Position numbers and translations under genes: made by a program. Shown here piece after piece: positions 12,401 to 24,400 of a stretch of 64,000 nucleotides of DNA. Position 1 is the stretch's first letter; every line of letters starts with the position of its first letter. Under the pieces are notes generated by a model. That model worked only from the letters and a program-made list of their open reading frames with translations. It was not told where the DNA came from and made no database searches. Source of the stretch: Strigamia acuminata (taxonomy: Eukaryota > Arthropoda > Chilopoda > Geophilomorpha > Linotaeniidae). The stretch covers positions 26,211,118 to 26,275,117 of the forward strand of contig OX442314.1 of NCBI GenBank assembly GCA_949358305.1. Reading direction: 5' to 3'.

Positions 12401-15400
12401 GAATATCCACGGCCTATTTATTTTACACTAGAAAGGTCAGAGCGGTCATTTTGACCGCAACAGCTGTTTTAAACAGCTGTAGCAATAAACTCAATGGGTT
12501 TACATTGCTGGTATTTTTTCACTTTTACTAACTTATGATACTTTACATTAAGCTTGTAATCGGATCGGATCGGATCGAATTTCTGGCCAATCCGCATCCG
12601 ATCCGAAAATAGTGCGGAACGAAAAATGCGGATCCGCATCCGATCCGCATGCCCAGATCGGCCTATCCGATCCGATCCGATCCGATCCGCAATCAATCCG
12701 CGGATTGCGGATCAATTTTTTTTTTTTTTTATGATGTAAAGTTTACATCATAATTTGCTGATTTATGATTCATAAATCAGCAAACGTGGCTTTTTTCTGT
12801 AAAAAAAATTAAAAAAAATTGAATTGACCTAGAAAGGCCGAAAGCGGTCCAAAGGACCGCTTGAAACAACGTGCACAAGACGTGCACGAAACGTGGACAA
12901 AACGCGCACAAATCGTACAAAATACGTAAACAATACGTGTATCTTGCGTTTTGCCATCAAATTGATCAGTAAAATGCGAAATATGCGAAGAAAATAGCAA
13001 AACAAAAATTGATGGTCTTGTGCGCATTGTTTCAAGCGGTCATTTTGACCACTTTCGACCTTTCTAGGTCGGCGGAAATTCCGGCCTTTCTAGTGTTAAG
13101 TAATTCAGTATTTTTGTAGTAGAAATTTAATTTTTGCCTCAATGGCTGACTTTATTTCAGCTGATTTGTTTTCATTTTAAAACGCAAATATTTAATTTAA
13201 GATGACTAAGATAAGTTGGATACCGTACCGCCCCGTTTAAACGCCCGGGCGTTTAATTTTTTTTTCAGCCGCTTCCCCGGCGCCAATTTGAAGCCCGGCG
13301 CTAAATCGAACCCGGCGCATAACCGAAAATTCGCCTGTTTTTTCGCAAAAAATGGCGATTTTTCGGCAAAAATCACCGATTTTTCACAAAAAATCGGTGA
13401 TTTTTGGGGACCCGGCGCTTAGTCGGGGCCGGCGCTAATTCAGTGAACCACCAATGACTGCCCGGCGCTAAAACGGGGCCGGCGCTTTTTTGAACCCGGG
13501 CGTTTAAACGGGGCGGTACGGTAGTACTAATTTGATGGTGCTCTACAACTTTGTAATTGAAAATTCTGCTCTAACCTGATTGGTTTAGAAGTTAGTGTAA
13601 AATCCAGATTTGGATTTAATGTTTAGTAATGATTTCAATTTATGTTTAATTTTAGTGTTTTATTTCGAAAAGTGTTTTAAGTCTCTTTGTAATTGTTTTT
13701 ATCGAATATCGAATTGTATTGGTAATGTTTTAACGACAATAGTGTTTTTTGATCGAGGGACACCAAGAGTGCCCTCTGGTGTGTAATCTGTAATTTTGAC
13801 CGGTCCTTGTTGACCGGAAGTTGACCCCGTTTTTGGGATTGACCACCATCTTTTTTACCTGTATCATCGTGTGTCACCACGCGATTTTCCTTGTTAAAAT
13901 CTTCAACGATTAAAATTAGTTAAGTTTAAAAATACGTCTCAAATTGTTGCTCGCGCGTGCTGCAATCGCAGCTAGATTATTTCGAAGTCTCGAAATTGGT
14001 GCCGAAACCCGGGAGAAAAATCCAGGAACCTGAAGAACTGAAATCTATAAAAACCGCAAGTAAAATTTGAGAAAAATAAAAAATGGCCGAAGATCTCAAC
14101 GTGATCAAGTCACAACGAACAGTGGCCAGAAGAATGACGACCGCCACTATAACCAAGGCGAAAACGATTCTTGCGGCAATACCACAGAATGAACTCGAAC
14201 TAAAAAAAATTAAGGCCAACCTGAAGGCCAAGTCCGCCGAATTAAAGGCGTTAGACGGAAAAATATTGGCGGCGTTGGTTGACGACGACGAGATCGACCA
14301 AGAAATCACACAGTGCGAAACTAATTATAATGAGAAGATAATCGACTGCGAGGTCGAGCTCGAAGAAGCGCTGAAGAAAATGAATGCGCTGGCAATCGCC
14401 CCGCCACTCGCCCCGATCACCAACAATTACCATGGTACCGTTAATGCCCCGCACGAGACGACGATGCGACTCCCCAAGTACGAGGCCATAAAATTCAGTG
14501 GCGACCCCCTCGAATGGGATGATTTCTGGGGGAATTTCGAAATCAGCATCGATTCGAAGCCTAACATCACAAATAAAAGCAAGTTAGTGTATTTAAAGTC
14601 GTATTTGGACGGTGAAGCGGCGCTCGTGTTGAAAGGACTGCCGCCAACTGATGAGAATTACCCCGTCGCCAAGGAACTTTTAATTGAACGTTACGGGCGA
14701 AGTGACGTTATTCTCAGTGCGCACATGAGAGCGTTAATGAAAATGCAACCTGTAAAAGATATTTTAGACCCCGTGCCTCTTCAAAAGCTCTACGACCGCT
14801 GCGAGTCACACGTGCGCGGATTGTTGGCGTCAAAAATGAACACTGAAGCTATCGATGCGACAGCTTGTCCGCTGATATTGGGTTTGGTCCCAAAACAAAT
14901 TTCACTAGACTTTTCGCGACAACACCCTGATGGGAAATACAAAGCAAAAGACTTATTGGACATGATTCGAGCTGAACTAATTCATCATAGCAAAATTGAT
15001 AGTTTTCAGGACCTGCATCGCACTAAAGACCAGGAGAAGTCGGGAAAAGCAGAAAAACAGGACACGGAGAAGACATTTCGCAAGAACAACGATCGTGTCC
15101 CGTCTGCTCGAGTATTGAGCACGATGATCGCCAACTGCATGTTTTGCAGTAAGACCCACGAACGTGACGGCTGTTCCACGACTGCAGCGGAGCGAAAAGA
15201 ATACGTGGTTAAAAATGGACGGTGTTTTAAGTGCTTAAAAAAGGGGCACACGTCGAAAACGTGCTCCTACCGAATCACGTGTAAGATTTGCCAACGAAAT
15301 CACAATCCTTTGGTGTGTGATGGAGCGAGGAAAACCGTTAATGAAAGTTTGACCACTCACGTGGCTACGTGTGCAGAATTATCAGCGTTCGTCCCTCCTC

Positions 15401-18400
15401 CTGCTGCAGCGTTGGCGTCAATTTTTGTGCGTGTTGTGCATCAATCAAAAGAAGCGATCGTGCAGTGTCTTCTCGACCCCGGCAGCCAAACGACATTCGT
15501 GTTGTCCAGTCTTGCTAAAGACTTGGGGTTGCAATCGAAAGGAACTGAAAATTTGTCCGTACTGACTTTTGGCAGTCAAGTGTCGCAAAGTGCAAAGCGA
15601 GAACGATTCGAGTTGAATTTGTGCAACGTGGACGACAAGAATAAATCGCTCACGGTCACAGCAATCGAGACGCCGTGGATAACGCGGCCGATAAAAACTG
15701 AGTTGCAGGCTGGCTTGCGAGCCGCCTTAGCACGCAACAATATTGTAATAAATTTTGAACAATACACTAATTTTGATGTTTTTTGTTTGATAGGCGCCGA
15801 TAATATCGCTAAAATTTTGACTGGACGTCTCGAGAAGTTTGAAGAGGATCTGGTGGCAATCGAAACAATTTTTGGCTGGGCGTTGATGGGTAGCTCGCCC
15901 AACGTGACGACTTTGTCTACAATGGTCACCCGCGTATTCAACGTGCGGCTCGACGACCGCTTAGATGACCATCTTAAACAATTCTGGGAACTCGAAGCGA
16001 TTGGAATCCGACACGAGTCCATTGACGAGTCGCCAACAGATCGCAACACGTGCACAAAGCGCTTCCGCGAGCTGGTGACGCGAGAGGACGGACGATATGT
16101 GGTGCCACTACCGTGGTTAGTCGATGCCAGTCAACTCAACAACAATTTTGAAGTAGCCAAGCGGAGATTTTGGCATTTGGTGCGCAAGTTCAAGAAGAAC
16201 CCCGGCTTTTATCAAGCTTACAAAAAAATCTTCGACGATCAGCTGAAAAACGACATCATCGAAGAAGTGAAAGTGCAAGACCCAGAACATTCATATTTTA
16301 TGCCGCATCGTGCAGTTGTGCGAGAGGATCGTGCGACGACAAAAATTCGTATTGTTTTCGACGCGTCATCAAAGGGAAAGAACGAGCTTTCGCTGAACGA
16401 TTGTTTGGACAGCGGCCCCAATTTGTTACCGGAAATATTGAAACTTTTGGTGCTATTCCGACGTGAGCTTGTAGCGTACATCTCGGACATCGAAAAAGCA
16501 TTTTTGCAGCTTCTGCTAAGACTTTGCGACCGGAACTTTGTTAGTTTTTTGTGGGTACCAGAGAATTGGGACGGTTTGGAATTCCTCGTGCCAAGAATTA
16601 TGCGTCAGAAGCGAGTCACGTTTGGAGTCAGTTCCAGTCCCTACTCGTTAAACGACACGATCCAAATGCATCTGGACGAAATGGAGAATTTGTATCCGGA
16701 CACCGTCAAGCAGATTCGAGAGAAATTTTACGTGGACGACCTTCTGGATTCGATGCGAGCTGAAAATCAAGTTTTGACCGTTTTTTATGAGGCGCGGAAG
16801 TTGATGATGGACGCGCATTTGCCTTTAAGAAAATGGCATTCGAATTCTCCACGACTACGAGAAATATTTGCTAAGGAGATCCCCGAAGATGAAGAAATTA
16901 TCGCCGCCGAAAATGGTCAAACTACCGTGCTAGGTTTGATTTGGAATTACGAGACCGATAGACTTCAACTCGAAATAGGAGAATGGGCTGAAAAGAAACC
17001 AGAAAGCGGTCAAGGATCGAAGAGGGCGATTGTACAAGCAGTGGCGAAAATTTATGACCCGTTGGGCTTCGCCTCACCATTCGCGATCGTCGGAAAACTC
17101 ATGTTTCAGGAGTTGTGGTCCAGAAAAATCGATTGGGACGTCCCCTTGCCCCCCGACATTGCCAAGCGGTGGTGTGAATGGTACGAACAGGTGACAACAT
17201 TACGAACAATCTCAGTCAAACGACCGTACAGTCCAAACTTGAGCGACAACTCTCAACAGGAAATTCATCTCTTTTGCGACGCGAGTCCGAAGGCGTACGG
17301 CGTCGTAGTTTACGTGCGCACAGAAACAAATGGAACTGTCGACGTGTCGTTGTGCATGTCCAAGTCACGCGTTGCGCCGTTGAAGCCACTTACTTTGCCA
17401 AAATTGGAACTCATGAGCGCCCTTTTGTCATCACGCGTTGCAGTGAAGTTACGAGTTTTGGAAATCAAGAAAATGCATTGTTGGACCGACTCTTCAATTA
17501 CATACTTTTGGATCCAACAGCAACAGAAGAAAACTAATCCTTTCATCGCGAATCGAGTACGGGAAATTCGTACAAACACCGACGTCGAATCTTGGCGACA
17601 CTGCCCCGGCAGGGTAAATCCTGCGGATAAATTGACGAGAGGGATGGAAGCAGTGAAACTGGTTGACGATAACGAGTGGTGGCAGGGCCCCGAGTGGCTA
17701 CGAAAAGGTGAAGAACATTGGCCACAAGAAATAAGCGCAGAATTAGAAACCCAACTTGAAGAGTTCGAAGAAAATTGCACGAGCGTCAACGCGACTCGAT
17801 CGGCGGAAAAAATGGAGCCGATATTCGCCCTGGAAAACTACAGCAGTTGGACAAGAGTCGTAAGGATCACAGCCTGGATGCTACGCTTCATTCGAAACTC
17901 GAGAAAGAATCAATCAATTGTCGGACCGCTGAAAACTGAGGAAATCGAGGCAGCAGAAACATATTGGTTCCGCCATGCTCAGCGTTCAAGGTTCGCAGAG
18001 GAATTGGATTGCGTGCAGAGCGCTGTGAAATTAAACAGAGAATCACCGCTATCGCAAGTGGAATTAATCATCGACGAGAGAGAAGTACTAAGAATAAATT
18101 CTCGAATTCGCGACCACATCGGATCGAAAAACTTCATTTATCCAGTCGTATTGGACGCGGACTCGCCGATGACCAAATTGATAATAAGGGACTGTCATTT
18201 ACGTGCCTTGCATGGAGGACTGGGAGATACGTTGGCAGAATTTCGCTCAAGATTTTGGACCCGAAGAGCCAGAAAAACGATAAAAAGTTACGTGTCCAAA
18301 TGCATAACGTGCCGTCGCGTGAACTCGAAGCTGATGACACAAGCCATCGGGCTTCTCCCTTCTGACCGCATCAATCGTGCTGCCCCCTTCCAGATAATAG

Positions 18401-21400
18401 GCGTGGATTTCGCGGGCCCACTTTACATGCGGAGTGGCGAGAAATGTTATATCGCATTATTCACCTGCGCGGTAGTACGAGCCGTACATCTGGAGTTAGT
18501 TTCAGACCTGACGACAGAAAAGTTTATTCTGGCATTCAAACGTTTGATATCACGACGAGGAATTCCGAGTATCGTGTATTCGGACAACGCAAAAACGTTT
18601 AAGCGGGCAGAAAAGGATTTGGCGCTGTTCATAAATGGATTTGCAGGCGAAGAGTTCCAGGGATTTTTATCTCACAACAAGATACAATGGAAATTCATTG
18701 TCGAGTTGGCTCCTTGGTGGGGAGGCTTTTGGGAGCGCCTCGTCAAGACGGTCAAATTGAGTCTGAAGAAAGTTCTGGGAAGATCGTCGCTTTGTTTTGA
18801 GGGACTGACAACTGTATTGACGGAGGTCGAAGCAATAATAAACTCGCGCCCTATAACCTACGTGACGGACGATCCGACAGAGCAAGAACCGCTGTCGCCA
18901 TCACATTTTTTGATCGGGACCCGAATTTCAAGTTTGCCCGACATTTACAACTCGGAGCATCACGTCGATATTTCGAAGAGAACGGAGTTAGTTAAACGAT
19001 GGAAGTTGCGCCAGAGATTTACAAATTTATTGTGGCGTCGTTGGTCCCATGAGTACCTCGTGGAGTTGAGGGAATTTCGACGAGTACGAGCATCTAAAGA
19101 GATTTGCGTTAACGATTTAGTCCTCGTGCAGGAACAGGGTCAGCCACGCATGACGTGGAAGACGGCGAAAATTACGAAGACGTTTGACGGTAGAGATGGG
19201 AAAATTCGATCTTGCGAGATGATGCTGCCGGGAGGGAAAACGTTAAGAAGACCGGTGCAGAGACTTTGCTCGTTGGAAGTCGCCGACGACAATTAGATTT
19301 GTGGTTTTTTCCCCCGGCAATGTAAAATCCAGATTTGGATTTAATGTTTAGTAATGATTTCAATTTATGTTTAATTTTAGTGTTTTATTTCGAAAAGTGT
19401 TTTAAGTCTCTTTGTAATTGTTTTTATCGAATATCGAATTGTATTGGTAATGTTTTAACGACAATAGTGTTTTTTGATCGAGGGACACCAAGAGTGCCCT
19501 CTGGTGTGTAATCTGTAATTTTGACCGGTCCTTGTTGACCGGAAGTTGACCCCGTTTTTGGGATTGACCACCATCTTTTTTACCTGTATCATCGTGTGTC
19601 ACCACGCGATTTTCCTTGTTAAAATCTTCAACGATTAAAATTAGTTAAGTTTAAAAATACGTCTCAAATTGTTGCTCGCGCGTGCTGCAATCGCAGCTAG
19701 ATTATTTCGAAGTCTCGAAAGTTAGCAAGTGAATAACCTTGAAAATGGCCTTCAAGGTCAAATTTGATGACATCATTGGATTGCTCTCACCCAACTTCCT
19801 ATATGATCGCTTCATCAAAGTTGGCCTAGATGCAATTGCTCAGGAAATATTTGCGAGGAACAGACTTTTCTTCCACCCTGTATAAAGACCAAATAATGTC
19901 ACAATAAATCTTGTCTTTACCTAAAAAGCATGGTTTTTATTCGTCTGAATAGAAAATCGAAATAAGTTAGAAATTTAATCAGTTTTCAAACAGAAATTAG
20001 TTTATTCAAATTGCGAGATTTCAAAATGCCGATTGACGAACGAAGTTGTTGGGCACACGGATCTAGATCTGTGAACAGAGTTCAGGGTTCAATCTAGATC
20101 CGCAGCTTTGGATGAGATCCAAAATCTTGGTGTGAACAAGGTATTACATTTGTTCAAATGAACGTAGAAGAAACAACTCACACAGCATTAATTCTACGTT
20201 TCTCAAGTTAAAATAAGTTCAAAATTTTGAAATTTATTCAATATTCGCCTGAAATTGTGTGAGTGGATGGACGTTATTGATGCAGCGTATCTGCACCCAC
20301 GCAATGCACATGTGGTTAGAGTTAACCATGGTATACCACACATTCCCTAAGAGTGAACTAAAATAGGATAGTGAACAAGAATGGGGCACCACTATGTGTT
20401 AATCATAGCTGTTCCTACACAACTCTGGGACCCAACTTCCGTTTGTATACTGCGACTTTTGCACCATGTAACCGAGGGTACCTTTATTGGTTATTGAGGT
20501 AATCACCAAATGTGATGTGATATTATGACATATACTCCAAACCGGTACAACGTTGTCCTAACTCCCATTGGTTGAGCCATCTCACCGGTGTAGTGGAACA
20601 AAAAAGTAGCCCATAACACCAGAATTGTAATCTAACTAGACAAAACAACTAATAAAAAACTAAACCTTTGTTTACCTGCCAAAAGAAACCAATAAACTAT
20701 GCCAACATAATTTGATTGATTAAAAGGGGAAAAAGCTTTAAATAAAAGCTTCAAATAAAATAAACATTTTATTATCAAATAAATAAAATCCATCATTCTA
20801 ATTACTTTTTGCATTGAAATTGATTGAAAATAAACATAACTACTTTTCCGCATAGAAGAGCACAGTCCACAATTAGGCGTAATCCAGCTCAGGCAATAGG
20901 AGTTAGGACAACGTTGTACTGGTTTGGAGAATAGCGGTCATTATCCCTTAACCATCAACTCCACCTCGCGGCGTGGGTTTGAACTAAATCATGTGGATGT
21001 TGAGTTGCAGTGTCCGGCAATCAGTCACAATTGTTATCGCCCTCTAATAATAACTGCAACTCCAGCATTAATCAACGACCACCACAATTCCAGGGCAACT
21101 CTTAATCGAAGAAATACAAAATACAGCACATGGTTTAGTTAATGAATAAACTGAGTCCAGCTGATTCACCTTTTGCTGCATAAACAAAATGGATTAATTT
21201 TGGTGGGGCCGACCTAACGTGGGTCCACCTAACCTAACCCCAATAGCCCGGTGCTAGATCCGCCCCTGCGTGGGTCTGGGTAAAAAGAAATACTGTATTT
21301 TACCAAATAAGAGCCGCGGCTCTTATTGAAAACTGCCACTTTGAGCTGCGGCTTTAATTCGGGGGCGGCTCCAATTCGGGGGCGGCTCTTATTTTAAATA

Positions 21401-24400
21401 GTGGCCAATATCATACTATTACGTTCATTGAACGTATATAGCCGCGGCTACTATTCGAGGGCGGCTCTTATATCAAGTTGCCTATCTCGGCCGCGGCTAC
21501 TATTCGAGGGCGGCTACAATTCGAGAGCGACTCTTATTCGGTAAAATACAGTATGTTGATTTCAGATTAATAGTTTTTGATACGATTTTATCACAAAAGA
21601 AAGTTGCGCGTCCTGTTCCTGCCCTGGACTCATACCCTCCATCACTTGATTTGAACTGAGAGCAAAAGTAATGAAAAATATTAACTCCCGATAACTGTAA
21701 TTCGAGATTGCCATGAGTTTTCTTGCATTCTTCAAAACATAGTCATAAAACATAACATTAACTAAATCATTTTTCTTTCAAGACTTGTGGAAATCTGAAA
21801 GAACCAAATTTATCGGAACATTTAGAAAGAATGGATCATGTGTAATGCCAATGGTTGCTGTAAGATTCTTTCTATAATACGTGTATACAACTCCTTGCCA
21901 AAAAAATGGCACATATGATTTTATTTCTCTCTTTTCATTTTCTAATTGGGAATTTAAGACAAACATAGAAACTTATAAACTATGCTTTTGGTAAATAAAA
22001 CTACAATCATGAAGCTAACACTTGGTGAAAACAGGACCATTAAAGGATCTTTGGTTTTGATTTTTTTTAAATGTTTTCATGAGCAAAAAAATGGAACAAA
22101 AAATTAGCTGTGCCAAATAAATGGAACATCTTACAATTGGCAACTTCATAGTGATTTAATACATTTTAGGTTAGAAATTCTTATATTTAACAATCAATAT
22201 TTTGTTGGATAACCTTTTGCAGCAATAACTGCCGTAATTCGGGGCGGCATAGATGCAATAAGTGTCGCGCATTCCTCAGCTTTGATTTCAGCCCATACAC
22301 TCTTCACCACTGCCTTTAATTCCCCTACTGTAGCTGGCTTTTGATCAGCTAATCGCTTTTTCATAATCAGCCAAAAGTTCTCTATGGGATTTAGATCAGG
22401 GTAAGTGGCAGGCCAAGGTAGAACTTTAACAGAATGTTCCCGAAACCACTGTTGTATTGATTCAGCCGCATGTGCAGGAGCTAAATCCTGCTGGAAAATT
22501 ACCTCTTCATCTTCAAAAAGAGTTTCTAGTGATGGAATCAGATAATATTCAAGTAGCTCTTGATATGCTGCAGCATTTATCATCCCTTTGACCAGTGTCA
22601 TTAGACCAACACTCCTTGAAGACATGCAGCCCCATATCATAACACTAGCTGGAAATTTCACACATGGTGGTTGGGTGGTATGCTTCATCTTTTCTCCGCC
22701 AGACGCGAACACCCTGATCACCATAGTACAAACAAAACTTAGATTCATTACTATAAATTGTGAATGAATTTAAACACTGAAATAAGTAATTGCGCGATTG
22801 TTTGATTGAAAGACAAAAGAGCTTTATTGTATTCGCGTTGTTGTCCTTGACAACAGTCGTTGTACACAAATGGCTGATTAAATGAGCGACATTTCTTCTT
22901 TTTCAACGTTTAAATAATTGTGGTTATTTTTGGTTGTACCAACAAGTGGTAGCAGAGGACGGTTGGAAAAATTCAGGCTGTAACACAGAGAAGCGCAAGT
23001 AGAAAAATAGAAAAGTTAAGAAGTAAATTGGAGACAAGATGGCGACCGTGAACATTTCCTCCAATACGACGACGATAGAGAGACTGACGGAGCGGAATTA
23101 CTTTCTATGGAAAATGCGCGTGAGGTCAACGCTGAAAAAACAACATTTATGGAAAACGACGATCAAGCAAGCTGAACCGGAGAAAGCACGACCGGGACAG
23201 GCAAATTATGCTCAAATGCAGGCGATCTGGGAGGACTGGGAAAGGAAGAACGACGAAGCAATGAACGTTTTGATCATATCACTTTCGGCGGAGCAAGCGG
23301 TTCGATATAGCACTGAAACGAGCATGAAAATCTTGTGGGACAAGATAGAAGCCGACATGGGACCACGGAACAGCTACGAGATTGTCAAATGCGGAATTGA
23401 ATTGGCGAAATTGAAAATGCAAGAAAAGGAATCCGTTGATGAATACATAAACCGAGCCGAAGCGATAAAAGCAAAAGGAGCAGAACTTGGAAAGATTTAT
23501 TCCAACCAAGAAATGGTTGCTTATGTGGCTCAGGGATTGCGAGCGGAATTTGAACATAACGTTAGGATTTTTGATGGCCAGAAGAACGATTTGTCGATGA
23601 TGGACGCAAGAACGATGCTACGAGGAAAAGAAGAGAGATTGCGAGACAAAAGGAAGAGCGGACAGGGATCCGAAAACGCCTACAGAGCGCGACCAAAAGG
23701 AAGAGGTGGAATTGAATGTTTTAATTGCCACAAAAAGGAACATTTTGCAAGGGATTGCTGGTCAAAGGACAAGAGCAAGGAAGGATTGACGGGAAGTGCG
23801 AATGTACGCACACGTACGAGTAGAACGAAACCATTTGAGAAATGGCGAGGTGGAATGAAGCCAACGGAGCACAGTGCACGTTGCGAAGCGATTTCTTCAA
23901 GCAAACCACGAGAATATTCATTTGGAGCGTGGGTGAAGCCGAGGAGTCGAATAGACGAGCAAGCAAATGCAGTGACGACGCAAGAAGAAGGAGAAGAGTG
24001 GCTAATTGAATCGGGCGCGACAAGCCACATGGTGTCGAGCAAAGAAGTTTTTTGCAAATTTGAGCCATATCCGCAAAATGTAGGACTGGCTAGCGGAGAA
24101 GTCAAAGCAGGATCGCCAGGACGAGGAGAATTAGTTATCAAAGAGAACGAAATGGAAAACAGATTGCGATTAAATAACGTTTTATACGTTCCGACGTTGC
24201 AAACAAATTTATTATCAGTTCCTAAAATTGTGGACGCCGGACTGGAGGTCAGATTCACGAAGGACAGCGCAAGCGTAGTGGACGCTGCTGGAAATAAGGT
24301 GATGACGGCGCAGCGAGTGGACAACAAGTTTTTATTATCTGCGACATACTGCGAGGAGTCAAGGGGAGAAGTTGCGTGTGCAACTGGAGCGCTTACACGC

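Larger units (their letters stand above)
8306..12414 (+). mobile_element. Autonomous MULE (Mutator-like element)
   Basis: The long TIRs (about 8,315-8,545 and 12,193-12,405) are near-identical inverted copies. They contain CACAAACGTTTGTGG palindromes twice at the outer ends and GGCCGGCTAT inside. A 9-bp TATTTATTT repeat flanks the element (8,297-8,305 and 12,415-12,423), placed symmetrically 9 bp outside the first TIR match. This fits the 9-bp duplication of Mutator elements, although an AT-rich 9-mer can match by chance. One intact transposase gene lies between the TIRs. Confidence 0.85.
13596..19720 (+). mobile_element. Intact BEL/Pao LTR retrotransposon
   Basis: Two 400-bp LTRs (13,596-13,995 and 19,321-19,720) show no difference by eye. 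A 5-bp GTTAG duplication flanks the element (13,591-13,595 and 19,721-19,725), as usual for BEL/Pao. The internal part carries a primer-binding site and one long gag-pol ORF. The copy is young and probably competent. It sits in the sense direction of the channel gene, inside its intron 2. Confidence 0.95.
7966..19882. mobile_element. Foldback element with TACAGGGTGGAAG ends, split by four insertions
   Basis: The ends TACAGGGTGGAAGAAAAGTC and GACTTTTCTTCCACCCTGTA are inverted, with further complementary arm sequence (AAATATTTCCTGAGCAATT). Pieces of its own sequence lie at 7,966-8,296, 13,099-13,222, 13,524-13,595 and 19,726-19,882. The left-arm block TTTGATGGTGCTCTACAAC reappears inverted across the breaks. 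Confidence 0.75.
7530..20144. mobile_element. MITE family with TGTTCACACYAACGG ends, copy 2, heavily nested
   Basis: The left end CTATGTTCACACCAACGGATC and right end AAATCTTGGTGTGAACAAGG match copy 1 (4,929-6,297). The element's own sequence is only about 7,530-7,960 and 19,890-20,144. All the rest is inserted younger DNA. Confidence 0.6.
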
